Of a stretch of 64,000 bases of DNA, positions 17,828 through 26,874 are shown piece by piece. The stretch's first letter is position 1; each line of letters starts with the position of its first letter. The DNA comes from Parageobacillus caldoxylosilyticus NBRC 107762 (GTDB taxonomy: Bacteria > Bacillota > Bacilli > Bacillales > Anoxybacillaceae). The notes below the pieces were generated by a model. The model did not search any database and had not been told where the DNA came from. It was given only the letters and a program-made list of their open reading frames with translations. The stretch is taken from NCBI RefSeq assembly GCF_000632715.1, contig NZ_BAWO01000011.1, positions 1 through 64,000 of the forward strand, read 5' to 3'. A program made the position numbers and the translations under genes.

Positions 17828-19580
17828 ACTTTTGGAATAGCTTTGGAAAGTGCACCGTAAATGCCGTACCGTGCCCGACTTTGCTTGTGACCGTAATATA
17901 GCCGTGGTGTGCTTCCACTAAATGTTTGACAATCGCCAGTCCTAAACCCGTTCCGCCCGAGTTGCGGCTACGCGCTTTATCGACTCGGTAAAAGCGTTCG
18001 AAAATGCGCGGAATCTCTTCTTGTTCAATGCCAATGCCTGTATCTTTAACGTGAAGAAGAATCTCCTTCGCTTGTTCCTCAATGACGATCTCTACTTTTC
18101 CACCCTTTGGCGTATACGTTAACGCGTTTGTAATCAAATTAATGAAAATTTGTTTAAGACGGTTGACATCCCCTTTTATATATGCCGCAGCAGGCGCATG
18201 CCAATAAAAATGAATGCCTTTTTCTTCCGCTTTGCGTTGAAAGATAGCGGCAGCTTCCTTTAACACCGCTACTAAATCGACCGTTTCCATCTGAAGCTCA
18301 AACCCGTGCTGCTCGATTTTCGATAAATCAAGCAACTCTTGCACTAATGTCTGCAGACGTTCGCTTTCTTTTAAAATAATTGACAAAAAGTGCTGCAACG
18401 CCTGCTCATCTTTCATCGCCCCATCCAGCAGCGTTTCGGCAAATCCTTTAATCGAGGTAATCGGCGTTTTTAACTCATGAGAAACGTTAGCGACAAAATC
18501 TTTGCGGATTTGTTCCAGTCTTTTTAGCTCGGTAATATCATGGAAAACGAGCACAATGCCTTGCCATTCGTCATTCGTGCCGATAATCGGGGCGCCGTAC
18601 ACTTCAAAATGCTTTCGTTCGATGCCAATCGTCAATAACAACTGTTTGCGAATGTTTGTTTCTTTAATAAAAATGTCGTCTACAAGTTGTACAATTTCTT
18701 TATGAATAAATGCTTCCGTATACGGCCGGTACAAATAATCGGATGGTTGAATATGAAAGCATTCCTTAAAGGCGCGGTTAATTAAATTAATGTAGCCGCG
18801 GCTGTCAATTAAAATAAGCCCGCTTCCGACGTTTTCGATCAGTGTATGAAGGCGGTCGGTTTGCATTTCCCGAGATTTGCTGATTTCCTGCAAATTGCGG
18901 GCAAGCCGGTTAATGGATTGAACGAGCATCCCCGCTTCATTGTATTCCCCGTTTGGCACCCTTGCTTCATAATTTCCTTTCGCCAGCTCAACAGCTACTT
19001 CTGTTGCCGCTTCGATCGGCTTCATATATTGATTGGCAATTTTTAACCCAAGCAAAATAATGACAATCAAAGCGGTGCCCAGGCTGCTGACCAATACTCC
19101 CCAAATTTGCTGGTTCACCTTTTTCAACGAATTGGTCGGAGAGCTTAAAATGACATATCCTGCGTTTTTCCCTTCCTTTGTGTAAGGAACAATATAATAA
19201 TATACATCATTCGTTTTTTCGATAATCGAAAATTGGTGAAATTGTTTTTTGTGTAAAATGTCGCGAATAATCTGCTCATGAGCTTGATCGTTAATATTGG
19301 CAACGTGCCCGGTGTCAAACACCACTTTTTCCTCGCGGTTTAATATCGTGATGCGCGAGGACAGCTCCTCGCTCATTTCTTGTAAGTCGGGGCGAATTTG
19401 CGCCAGTGATTCGTTTTTCAACAAAATGGCAACTGCTTTTGCTTCTTTTTCCAACCGTTTATTCATCGTTTCCACATAAAAGTCTTTAAATAATTGCCCA
19501 AGCAATAGTCCAAGACATATCAATACCGTGACAATCAATGTCACCAGCCAGAACAACAGACGTGTGCGGAAGCTAGTCAT
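17826..19580 (-). CDS. phoR: phosphate-sensing histidine kinase PhoR
   Basis: 584 residues. First span about residues 8-30, an extracytoplasmic sensor to about 155, second span to about 183, HAMP, a PAS domain (LIENVGSGLILIDSRG), the HisKA box with phosphorylated His in ANVSHELKTPITSIKG, and an ATPase domain with KDTGIGIEQEEI and GGTGLGLAIVK. It phosphorylates PhoP during phosphate limitation. Its ATG overlaps the end of phoP by 8 nt, indicating translational coupling. Confidence 0.95.
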   Translation of the reverse strand: MTSFRTRLLFWLVTLIVTVLICLGLLLGQLFKDFYVETMNKRLEKEAKAVAILLKNESLAQIRPDLQEMSEELSSRITILNREEKVVFDTGHVANINDQAHEQIIRDILHKKQFHQFSIIEKTNDVYYYIVPYTKEGKNAGYVILSSPTNSLKKVNQQIWGVLVSSLGTALIVIILLGLKIANQYMKPIEAATEVAVELAKGNYEARVPNGEYNEAGMLVQSINRLARNLQEISKSREMQTDRLHTLIENVGSGLILIDSRGYINLINRAFKECFHIQPSDYLYRPYTEAFIHKEIVQLVDDIFIKETNIRKQLLLTIGIERKHFEVYGAPIIGTNDEWQGIVLVFHDITELKRLEQIRKDFVANVSHELKTPITSIKGFAETLLDGAMKDEQALQHFLSIILKESERLQTLVQELLDLSKIEQHGFELQMETVDLVAVLKEAAAIFQRKAEEKGIHFYWHAPAAAYIKGDVNRLKQIFINLITNALTYTPKGGKVEIVIEEQAKEILLHVKDTGIGIEQEEIPRIFERFYRVDKARSRNSGGTGLGLAIVKHLVEAHHGYITVTSKVGHGTAFTVHFPKLFQK

Positions 19581-20280
19581 TCCGTTTTGGCTCCTCTAAT
19601 TTATATCCAAGCCCCCGTATCGTTTTAATATATAAAGGTTTTTTCGTATCATGTTCAATTTTTTCCCGCAAATGGCTGATATGAACATCGACAATACGAG
19701 TATCGCCGGCAAAATCATAATTCCATACCGCGCTAAGCAGTTGATCTCTCGTTAACACCCTGCCTTTATGTTTGGCTAGATAAAGAAGCAGTTCAAATTC
19801 TTTCGGAGTAAGCTCGAGCTGTTTTCCGGCAAAATATGCTTCATAATTGTCTGGAAAAATTTCCAAGTCACCAATGACGATTCGCTCCTCGCTTTCCTCG
19901 GCAGGATTGGAAAGCTGCGTGCGCCGCAAAATCGCTTTCACCCGCGCGATGACTTCACGGGGGCTAAACGGCTTGGTCATGTAGTCATCCGCGCCAAGTT
20001 CGAGCCCGAGCACTTTGTCGAATTCGTCGTCTTTCGCCGTCAACATTAAAATCGGTGTCATCACTTTTTGCTGGCGCAATTGTTTGCACACTTCGACCCC
20101 ATCGAGCTTTGGAAGCATCAAGTCCAAAATGATTAACGCCGGCTGTTCATCGGCTACTTTCTCGATCGCTTCCTCGCCATCGTTTGCCGTCACGACCGTA
20201 AATCCTGCTTGTTCCAAATTGTATGTTAATAGCGTGACAATCGATTGTTCGTCGTCGACAACTAACACTTTTTTGCCCAT
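19573..20280 (-). CDS. phoP: phosphate response regulator PhoP
   Basis: 235 residues from ATG at 20280 (GGAGGAGAAGG just upstream); in-frame upstream ATGs give a non-homologous arginine-rich extension. Receiver domain with Asp10 and phosphoacceptor Asp53 (LIILDLMLPK), and an OmpR-type winged helix at the C-terminus (ELTPKEFELLLYLAKHKGR). It controls phosphate uptake and teichoic acid turnover genes. Very close to B. subtilis PhoP. Confidence 0.96.
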   Translation of the reverse strand: MGKKVLVVDDEQSIVTLLTYNLEQAGFTVVTANDGEEAIEKVADEQPALIILDLMLPKLDGVEVCKQLRQQKVMTPILMLTAKDDEFDKVLGLELGADDYMTKPFSPREVIARVKAILRRTQLSNPAEESEERIVIGDLEIFPDNYEAYFAGKQLELTPKEFELLLYLAKHKGRVLTRDQLLSAVWNYDFAGDTRIVDVHISHLREKIEHDTKKPLYIKTIRGLGYKLEEPKRND

Positions 20281-20345
20281 CCTTCTCCTCCGCTCTGCTA
20301 TTTTAGAATTAAGTTTGTCCATGTTTATCATACCATAAAACTAAA

Positions 20346-20375
20346 AAAAACCGCCTTACGAAACAGGCGGTTTTT
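20346..20375. terminator. bidirectional terminator
   Basis: AAAAACCGCCT / AGGCGGTTTTT with A- and T-runs, directly after the MaoC-type gene and upstream of phoP. Confidence 0.85.
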
Positions 20376-20377
20376 GC

Positions 20378-20854
20378 TCAAAAATTTTCTAACACCCGGC
20401 CATCAAGCGGAGATAAAACATACGGCGGACAGACGGACAGCGTTCCTTCGAGTACTTTGTCTTCGTCCCGCGTCGCTTGCACAGAAATTGTAATCCTATG
20501 ATGATCCTCATTTACTTCTGTCACTTCAAACAGAAACTGCAATTGCTCGTAATGATAAACCGGCTTCAGAAAATGAATTTCCTGTTTGGTAATATGGCTT
20601 CCCGGGCCCGGCAAATATTTCGAAATGGCGGAAGTAATCATTCCCGTTAACATTACTGCCGGAACAATCGGCTTTTTCAGCGGCGTCTGGGAAGCGTAAT
20701 CGTGCTGGATGTATAGCGGATTGGCATCATCCGTCAGTCCAAGATAAAGCAGCAAATCTTTATCTTCAATTTTCGCGTTGATTACTAGTTTTTCCCCGAC
20801 CGAAATTTCCGATATATTTCTCCCAAGTTTGCGCTTTTTTAGCATGTCAAACAC
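20378..20854 (-). CDS. MaoC-like hot-dog fold protein
   Basis: 158 residues of the MaoC/(R)-hydratase hot-dog type. The segment YLGLTDDANPLYIQHDYA resembles the hydratase motif (D..N.H) but the canonical His is replaced by Tyr (NPLYIQ), so hydratase activity is doubtful and a thioester-binding role is possible. It lies between mdh and phoP and is closed by the terminator at 20346-20375. Confidence 0.75.
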   Translation of the reverse strand: MFDMLKKRKLGRNISEISVGEKLVINAKIEDKDLLLYLGLTDDANPLYIQHDYASQTPLKKPIVPAVMLTGMITSAISKYLPGPGSHITKQEIHFLKPVYHYEQLQFLFEVTEVNEDHHRITISVQATRDEDKVLEGTLSVCPPYVLSPLDGRVLENF

Positions 20855-20891
20855 CCCTTTGTTTTAGAAAACACTTTCAATAAATAGGTAA

Positions 20892-20920
20892 CAAAAATTC
20901 GGGATGATTCCCGAATTTTT
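20892..20920 (-). terminator. terminator after mdh
   Basis: AAAAATTCGGGA / TCCCGAATTTTT with a 3-nt loop, about 15 nt past the mdh stop. Confidence 0.85.
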
Positions 20921-20934
20921 GTCTTTGCCACTAT

Positions 20935-21873
20935 TTATTCTAATACGCGCATGACGTTTTTCACGGATTCGACCGATTTGGCAAGCGCTGCTTTCTCTTC
21001 CTCCGTCAGTTCTAGTTCGATCACTTTTTCGATACCATTGCCGCCTAAAATCGTCGGCACCCCTAAATAAATGCCTTCGTAGCCGTATTCGCCTTCGAGA
21101 TAAGCAATTGCCGGAAGGATGCGGCGTTGGTCTTTAATGATCGCTTCCACCATTTCGGCAAGTGAAGCAGCCGGTGCATAATAAGCGCTGCCGTTGCCAA
21201 GCAAGTTCACTATTTCGCCGCCGCCTTTGCGGGTACGTTCGACAATCGCATCAAGGCGGTCTTTCGGAATTAATTTTTCAAGCGGAATGCCGCCGGCATA
21301 GGAATAACGAACAAGAGGCACCATATCGTCGCCATGTCCACCCAGCACAAAGCCGGTGACATCTTTTACAGAAATGTTTAATTCCTGTGCGACAAACGTG
21401 CGGAAACGGGCGGTATCCAATACGCCAGATTGACCGATGACGCGGTTTTTCGGGAATCCCGATTCTTTAAATACCGTGTAAGTCATCGCATCAACAGGGT
21501 TCGTCAAGACGATAATGTAGCAGTTCGGCGAATATTTGACCACTTCTTTTGTTACTTGTTTCATAATTTTTTGGTTGGTGGTGACAAGGTCGTCGCGGCT
21601 CATGCCTGGTTTGCGCGCAATGCCTGCCGTAATGATCACGACATCAGAATCAGCAGTGTCTTCATAGTTGGAAGTGCCGATAATGTTTGCGTCAAACCCT
21701 AGCACCGGGCTTGATTCGAGCATATCGAGCGCTTTTCCTTTTGTCGGATTTTCCAACTGCGGAATATCGACAAGGACGATATCTCCTAATTCTTTTTGGG
21801 CTAAAATAAATGCAGTCGTTGCACCTGTAAATCCTGCACCGATCACTGAGATTTTTTTACGTCTCATTGTCAT
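20935..21873 (-). CDS. mdh: malate dehydrogenase
   Basis: 312 residues, LDH-like type: NAD-binding [12 protein letters not shown], the Arg-rich mobile loop [12 protein letters not shown] and the catalytic His in GGHGDDMVP. Oxidises malate to oxaloacetate. Third gene of citZ-icd-mdh as in B. subtilis. Confidence 0.97.
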   Translation of the reverse strand: MTMRRKKISVIGAGFTGATTAFILAQKELGDIVLVDIPQLENPTKGKALDMLESSPVLGFDANIIGTSNYEDTADSDVVIITAGIARKPGMSRDDLVTTNQKIMKQVTKEVVKYSPNCYIIVLTNPVDAMTYTVFKESGFPKNRVIGQSGVLDTARFRTFVAQELNISVKDVTGFVLGGHGDDMVPLVRYSYAGGIPLEKLIPKDRLDAIVERTRKGGGEIVNLLGNGSAYYAPAASLAEMVEAIIKDQRRILPAIAYLEGEYGYEGIYLGVPTILGGNGIEKVIELELTEEEKAALAKSVESVKNVMRVLE

Positions 21874-21904
21874 ATTCCCCCATCCTCTCTCTTATGTGTT
21901 ATTG

Positions 21905-23176
21905 TTATTCCATATTGCGAATAAGCGCATCAGCAAATTCAGAACATTTTACTTCCGTTGCATCGTCCATGAGACGGGCAAAATCATAGGTGACGATTTT
22001 GGCCGCGATCGTTTTTTCCATCGCCTCAACAATCAATTTGGCCGCTTCATTCCAGCCGAGATGTTCAAACATCATCACGCCGGATAAAATGACCGATGAC
22101 GGATTCACTTTATCCAAACCGGCATATTTTGGAGCTGTTCCGTGCGTCGCTTCAAAAATGGCATGTCCTGTTTCATAGTTGATGTTTGCCCCTGGCGCGA
22201 TGCCGATGCCGCCGACTTGTGCCGCTAACGCGTCGGAGATGTAGTCGCCGTTTAAGTTCATCGTTGCAATCACATCAAATTCACGCGGGCGCGTTAAAAT
22301 TTGCTGCAAGAAAATGTCGGCAATGACGTCTTTAATAATGATTTTTCCGGATTGTTCCGCTTCGGCAAGCGCTTGGTTTGCCGCTTCTTTTCCTTCCGCT
22401 TCGACAATGCGGTCATATTGCGCCCATGTAAATACTTTGTCGCCAAATTCTTCTTCCGCTAATTCATAGCCCCAGTTTTTAAATGCACCTTCCGTAAATT
22501 TCATAATGTTTCCTTTATGGACAAGCGTCACCGATTTCCGTCCATGCTTAATCGCATAATTGATCGCAGCGCGCACTAACCGTTTTGTTCCTTGTTCGGA
22601 AATTGGCTTGATGCCGATGCCCGATGTTTCCGGGAAGCGAATTTTACGGACGCCCATTTCATTTTGCAAGAAATCAATCACTTTTTTCACTTCCGGCGTT
22701 CCTTTGGCATATTCGATCCCTGCGTAAATATCTTCGGTGTTTTCACGGAAAATCACCATGTCCGTATCTTCCGGGCGTTTGACCGGAGAAGGCACGCCTT
22801 TAAAATAACGGACAGGGCGCAAGCACACAAATAAATCCAACTCTTGGCGAAGCGCCACATTTAAAGAGCGAATTCCTCCACCGACCGGAGTCGTTAACGG
22901 ACCTTTAATCGCAATTATGTATTCACGAATCGTATCGAGCGTTTCTTGCGGGAGCCACTCCCCAGTCAGCTTATACGCTTTTTCCCCGGCAAGCACTTCT
23001 TTCCAAACAATTTTTTTCTCGCCTTTGTACGCTTTTTCTACCGCGGCTTCTAACACGCGGGATGCCGCTGCCCAAATGTCCGGGCCTGTCCCATCCCCTT
23101 CAATGAATGGAATAATCGGATTGTTTGGTACATTCAACACACCATTTGTTACCGTAATTTTTTCCCCTTGCGTCAC
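21905..23176 (-). CDS. icd: isocitrate dehydrogenase, NADP type (GUG start)
   Basis: 423 residues from GTG at 23176, with GGAGG 8 nt upstream; this equals the B. subtilis length, and an in-frame TTG further up overlaps the ribosome site. Substrate loop [19 protein letters not shown] and metal ligands in [17 protein letters not shown] are present. The Lys/Tyr of the NADP-selective group lies in [17 protein letters not shown]. Second gene of the TCA operon. Confidence 0.96.
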   Translation of the reverse strand: MTQGEKITVTNGVLNVPNNPIIPFIEGDGTGPDIWAAASRVLEAAVEKAYKGEKKIVWKEVLAGEKAYKLTGEWLPQETLDTIREYIIAIKGPLTTPVGGGIRSLNVALRQELDLFVCLRPVRYFKGVPSPVKRPEDTDMVIFRENTEDIYAGIEYAKGTPEVKKVIDFLQNEMGVRKIRFPETSGIGIKPISEQGTKRLVRAAINYAIKHGRKSVTLVHKGNIMKFTEGAFKNWGYELAEEEFGDKVFTWAQYDRIVEAEGKEAANQALAEAEQSGKIIIKDVIADIFLQQILTRPREFDVIATMNLNGDYISDALAAQVGGIGIAPGANINYETGHAIFEATHGTAPKYAGLDKVNPSSVILSGVMMFEHLGWNEAAKLIVEAMEKTIAAKIVTYDFARLMDDATEVKCSEFADALIRNME

Positions 23177-23209
23177 GGTCAAAACCTCCAACTATAGTTT
23201 TTTATGAAA

Positions 23210-23240
23210 AAGGTGAGAAAGGCAACTTGTTTCTCACCTT
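23210..23240 (-). terminator. attenuator-type terminator between citZ and icd
   Basis: AAGGTGAGAAA / TTTCTCACCTT, followed by TTTTCATAAAAAA on the minus strand. It would let citZ be made in excess of icd-mdh. Confidence 0.75.
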
Positions 23241-23253
23241 ATTGCCAACATCA

Positions 23254-24372
23254 TTAGCCGCGCTGTTCTATCGGCACGTATACCCGTTTTGACGGGCCGG
23301 TATATTCCGCCCGCGGGCGAATGAGACGGTTATTATCGTATTGTTCTAAAATATGTGCAAGCCATCCCGACATCCGGCTTACCGCAAAGATAGGCGTAAA
23401 TAAATCATGGTCAATACCTAAGCAATGGTAAACCGATGCCGAATAGAAGTCAACGTTTGGCGGCAGCGATTTCTCGGAAGTCACAATGTCTTCGATTTTT
23501 GTCGACATTTCATACCAATGCGGCTCGCCCACTAGTTTCGTTAATTTTTCTGACATTTTTTTCAAATGCTTCGCGCGCGGATCGCCTTTACGGTAAACGC
23601 GATGGCCAAAGCCCATGATTTTTTCTTTATTTTCCAGTTTCCGGCGAATATACGGTTCAACATTCTCCACTGTTCCGATTTCCGTTAGCATTTTCATCAC
23701 TGCTTCGTTTGCCCCGCCATGAAGCGGCCCTTTGAGCGCGCCGATCGCTGCTGTAATGCCGGAGTAGATGTCAGATAATGTTGCCACACAAACGCGCGCC
23801 GTAAAAGTAGAGGCGTTTAATTCATGGTCAGCATGCAATACAAGCGCTTTATTAAACGCTTCCACTGCAATTTCATTTGGCTCTTCCCCAGTTAACATGT
23901 AAAGGAAGTTGGCTGCAAATCCTAAATCTTTTCTTGGTTCGACAGGTTCTAGTCCTTTACGGACGCGGGCAAACGCTGTTACAATGGTAGGAATTTTCGC
24001 TTGCAGACGAATCGCTTTACGATAATTTGCTTCCTTTGTCATCACATCGGCTTCTTCATCGTAAAGCCCCAACATCGAAATTGCCGTCCTCAATGCCGCC
24101 ATCGGATGGACTTTATCGATTGGATACATTTTAAAATGTTCAATAATCTCTTTTGGAATGGCAGCATTTTCGGCTAACTGTTGCTTTAGTTCTTCCAACT
24201 GTTCCTTTGTCGGAAGTTCACGATGCCAAAGCAAATAAACTACTTCTTCAAAGGAAGCGTTTTCTGCCAAATCATCGATATTGTAGCCTACATAGGCTAG
24301 GGTGTCATCAATAATCGAACTGATGTTTGATGTAGTGGCGACAACCCCTTCCAGACCGCGCGTAACTGTCAT
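23254..24372 (-). CDS. citZ: citrate synthase
   Basis: 372 residues, the same as B. subtilis CitZ. Catalytic His in LHADHELNASTF and in MGFGHRVYRKGDPRA, catalytic Asp in PPNVDFYSASVY. It condenses acetyl-CoA and oxaloacetate. First gene of citZ-icd-mdh, preceded by a good promoter whose -10 lies inside a perfect 17-bp palindrome. Confidence 0.97.
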   Translation of the reverse strand: MTVTRGLEGVVATTSNISSIIDDTLAYVGYNIDDLAENASFEEVVYLLWHRELPTKEQLEELKQQLAENAAIPKEIIEHFKMYPIDKVHPMAALRTAISMLGLYDEEADVMTKEANYRKAIRLQAKIPTIVTAFARVRKGLEPVEPRKDLGFAANFLYMLTGEEPNEIAVEAFNKALVLHADHELNASTFTARVCVATLSDIYSGITAAIGALKGPLHGGANEAVMKMLTEIGTVENVEPYIRRKLENKEKIMGFGHRVYRKGDPRAKHLKKMSEKLTKLVGEPHWYEMSTKIEDIVTSEKSLPPNVDFYSASVYHCLGIDHDLFTPIFAVSRMSGWLAHILEQYDNNRLIRPRAEYTGPSKRVYVPIEQRG

Positions 24373-24465
24373 CGTAATCTCCCCTTTTCTTTAAAATGAT
24401 TACCTTCCCCCGCGGTATGCGGCAAGAGAGTGAGCGCTTGCTCGAAACCGGGACAAAAAATGACG

Positions 24466-24481
24466 CCGAAAGTGCTTACAT
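24466..24481 (-). promoter_or_regulatory. weak cre-like (CcpA) site in the citZ leader
   Basis: Minus strand ATGTAAGCACTTTCGG agrees with the cre consensus except at three fixed positions, and sits about 60 nt after the probable transcription start. citZ is under carbon catabolite control in B. subtilis; here it is only a candidate. Confidence 0.25.
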
Positions 24482-24540
24482 TCTACTGCATTATGTATTG
24501 CCACCTTTCCGCTAGAATAGAAGGTGACAATTGAAATAAC

Positions 24541-24576
24541 TGTTTATATTATAAACAATTATCTGACTTTTGTCAT
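24541..24576 (-). promoter_or_regulatory. citZ promoter with palindromic operator
   Basis: ATGACA (24571-24576) and TATAAT (24548-24553) are 17 bp apart on the minus strand. The -10 lies within TGTTTATA-T-TATAAACA (24541-24557), a perfect palindrome. Its ATAA/TTAT content is in line with CcpC-like control of citZ, but the regulator is inferred. Confidence 0.55.
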
Positions 24577-24653
24577 CTATAATGACGAAAGCCGTGAAAC
24601 CCCGCATCGGTCTTTATCCGTCAAAAACCGCTTATTCCTTCAAATCATTACTG

Positions 24654-25112
24654 TCAAAAATATTCTATCATTTTCATAATCATATAAGCAATTCCAGCAC
24701 CAATAAGCGGGCCGACGGCAACACCGTGAAAGAGCGATACAGCAATAATCGTTCCTAATACAAGCGCGGCAGTCATATGGGGATCGGTCGATAACAGCGT
24801 AACCCCTCCTTTTGCAATTAAGGCTACAAAAATTCCCGATAAAAGTGCAATCCAGGCCGACAATGACTGCAAAGAAGCAGTGAGTTGCTTAAAGCCGATC
24901 TCCCCTGTGGCAATTGGAGCCAACACGGCAATTGTAATGATGGTTATCCCCCAATTAATCCCTTTGGCGTGGATCGCAGGAATCCATTTTTCTTCCATCC
25001 CAATCATTTTAATAATAAGCAGTACCGCCACCGCAATCATTAACGATTGATTTTTTGCAATAAAACCGATAAAAAATAAAATAAGCAAAAACAATACTGA
25101 CTCGCTCATCAT
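24654..25112 (-). CDS. ytwI: DUF441 membrane protein YtwI
   Basis: 152 residues with four strongly hydrophobic segments, starting MMSESVLFLLILFFIGF. Small integral membrane protein of the DUF441/UPF0756 family, function unknown. Divergent from ytvI, as in B. subtilis. Confidence 0.85.
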   Translation of the reverse strand: MMSESVLFLLILFFIGFIAKNQSLMIAVAVLLIIKMIGMEEKWIPAIHAKGINWGITIITIAVLAPIATGEIGFKQLTASLQSLSAWIALLSGIFVALIAKGGVTLLSTDPHMTAALVLGTIIAVSLFHGVAVGPLIGAGIAYMIMKMIEYF

Positions 25113-25226
25113 TGGTTCTTCCTTTCTTCATTCATTTCACACTTTCCAACACGAAACCTTGCCCTTTGCTTATACGTAAGCAAACATGTAATATATAAAT
25201 ATGGAAAAATTTATGGAGGTGAAACA

Positions 25227-26345
25227 TTGTCCCGCCATCACTTATATAGCTTTCTTCGCTTTTTGTTTGTCATCGCCGTCACCATTCTCGGAGCGACTGC
25301 TCTTTATTATGTATCCACCGTTACATATCCGTTTATCATCGCGTTTTTTATTGCCTTTTTAATTAACCCGCTCGTCGACTTTCTAGAACGAAAAGCCAAG
25401 ATGCCAAGATGGCTGGCGGTGATCGTGACATTGGTCGTATTGTTTGCGGTCGTGGCCGGTTTGGTGACGCTTTTGATTGCCGAAATCGTTTCGGGAACGC
25501 AGTACTTAGCCAATATCGTACCGGAAAAATTCCAAGCATTAGTTTCCTATATCGAAATGTTTTTTGCCCAGCAAATTATTCCTCTTTATCAAGATTTGGC
25601 GATCTTATTTAAAAATTTGGACGCTGATCAGCAGGATACAATTATGAATAATATCCAAGCCGTAGGCACGCAAATCGCCACCACCGTTGGACAGTTTATT
25701 CAGCACGTGCTGCAAAACATCCCGCAGCTGCTCGCTTGGCTTCCAAATGCGGCTACCGTTTTTATTTTTTCACTGCTGGCTACGTTTTTTATTAGCAAAG
25801 ACTGGCGTCGGCTTACAGGCATCGTCCAAACGATTTTGCCGGCAAAAGCGCACAAAAGCGGAAAAACGGTATTTCGCGATTTAAAGAAGGCCTTGTTCGG
25901 CTTTATTAAAGCGCAAGCAACACTGATTTCCATCACAACGGTCATTGTTTTAATCGGCTTGCTTATTCTCCGCGTCGATTATGCAATTACGATCGCTCTT
26001 ATTATCGGGCTTGTCGATATTTTACCGTATTTAGGAACGGGTATTGTCTTCGTTCCGTGGATTATTTATACGGCCGTAAGCGGCAATATTCCGTTTGCTA
26101 TCGGTCTAGGCGTGCTTTATATCGTCGTTCTTGTCCAGCGGCAAATTATGGAGCCAAAAGTGCTTTCCTCATCGATCGGCCTTGATCCGCTCGCTACGTT
26201 AGTAGCATTATTTGTCGGATTTAAATTAATTGGCTTTCTCGGATTAATTGCAGGGCCAGTTGTGCTTGTCATCATCCGAACGCTGCACAGCGCCAACGTA
26301 TTTCGCGATATTTGGAATTTTATTATCGGAAAATCTACGCCATAA
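25227..26345 (+). CDS. ytvI: AI-2E family transporter-like membrane protein YtvI (UUG start)
   Basis: 372 residues, from TTG at 25227 with GGAGGTG 8 nt upstream. About eight spans: three in the first 90 residues, a soluble helical part, then a C-terminal block with the family signature DILPYLGTGIVFVPW and GLDPLATLVALFVGF. B. subtilis YtvI is annotated as a sporulation integral membrane protein. One of the few plus-strand genes in the core region. Confidence 0.88.
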   Translation: MSRHHLYSFLRFLFVIAVTILGATALYYVSTVTYPFIIAFFIAFLINPLVDFLERKAKMPRWLAVIVTLVVLFAVVAGLVTLLIAEIVSGTQYLANIVPEKFQALVSYIEMFFAQQIIPLYQDLAILFKNLDADQQDTIMNNIQAVGTQIATTVGQFIQHVLQNIPQLLAWLPNAATVFIFSLLATFFISKDWRRLTGIVQTILPAKAHKSGKTVFRDLKKALFGFIKAQATLISITTVIVLIGLLILRVDYAITIALIIGLVDILPYLGTGIVFVPWIIYTAVSGNIPFAIGLGVLYIVVLVQRQIMEPKVLSSSIGLDPLATLVALFVGFKLIGFLGLIAGPVVLVIIRTLHSANVFRDIWNFIIGKSTP

Positions 26346-26368
26346 CCGCCAAAATGAACGCGAAAGAG

Positions 26369-26402
26369 AAAGAGCCTTTCAAATATAGCGGAAAGGCTCT
26401 TT
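26369..26402. terminator. bidirectional terminator between ytvI and fxsA
   Basis: AAAGAGCCTTTC / GAAAGGCTCTTT, a 12-bp stem between two converging genes. Confidence 0.8.
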
Positions 26403-26405
26403 CCT

Positions 26406-26795
26406 TTATCGATATAAATAGAAAAACATTTTCGTGTGAAAGAGCGATTTCAGCCAGCGGGCGATATACGGTTTCATCAGCGCGCGCGTAAAAGGAAGAA
26501 GAAGAAACACCCCAAGTATATCGGTAAAAAAACCTGGTGTTAACAACAGCACTCCGCCAATGAACACGCAAATCCCATCAAGAATCGCGCCGCTCGGAAG
26601 GCGTCCGTATGACATCTCCCGTCTTGCTTTTTCGATCACTGCCAGTCCTTGTTGTTTCACAAGCCATATTCCTATCATTCCCGTCAGCATAATTAAGACA
26701 AGTGTAGACCATATCCCGATCAATTTGCCGGAAAGAATAAACAGAGCGATCTCCAAGACCGGAATCACGATAAATATCCCGATGACCCATTTCAT
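26406..26795 (-). CDS. fxsA: FxsA family membrane protein
   Basis: 129 residues with the family pattern: two N-terminal spans (IFIVIPVLEIALFILSG, LVLIMLTGMIGIWLV), the conserved QQGLAVIEKARREM, the LDGICVFIGGVLLLTPGFFTDILG stretch (given only in part as a guide to residues 70-95) and a basic tail. In E. coli FxsA overproduction relieves phage T7 exclusion; native role unclear. Follows pyk as in B. subtilis. Confidence 0.88.
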   Translation of the reverse strand: MKWVIGIFIVIPVLEIALFILSGKLIGIWSTLVLIMLTGMIGIWLVKQQGLAVIEKARREMSYGRLPSGAILDGICVFIGGVLLLTPGFFTDILGVFLLLPFTRALMKPYIARWLKSLFHTKMFFYLYR

Positions 26796-26826
26796 GCTTC
26801 TCCATCTGCCTTTCGAAAGAAAAATA

Positions 26827-26854
26827 AAAACAGAGAAATGATTTCTCTGTTTTT
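26827..26854. terminator. terminator between pyk and fxsA
   Basis: AAAACAGAGAAA / TTTCTCTGTTTT with a 3-nt loop. It can terminate on the minus strand after pyk. Confidence 0.75.
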
Positions 26855-26874
26855 ATTATATCTTATAACATATC

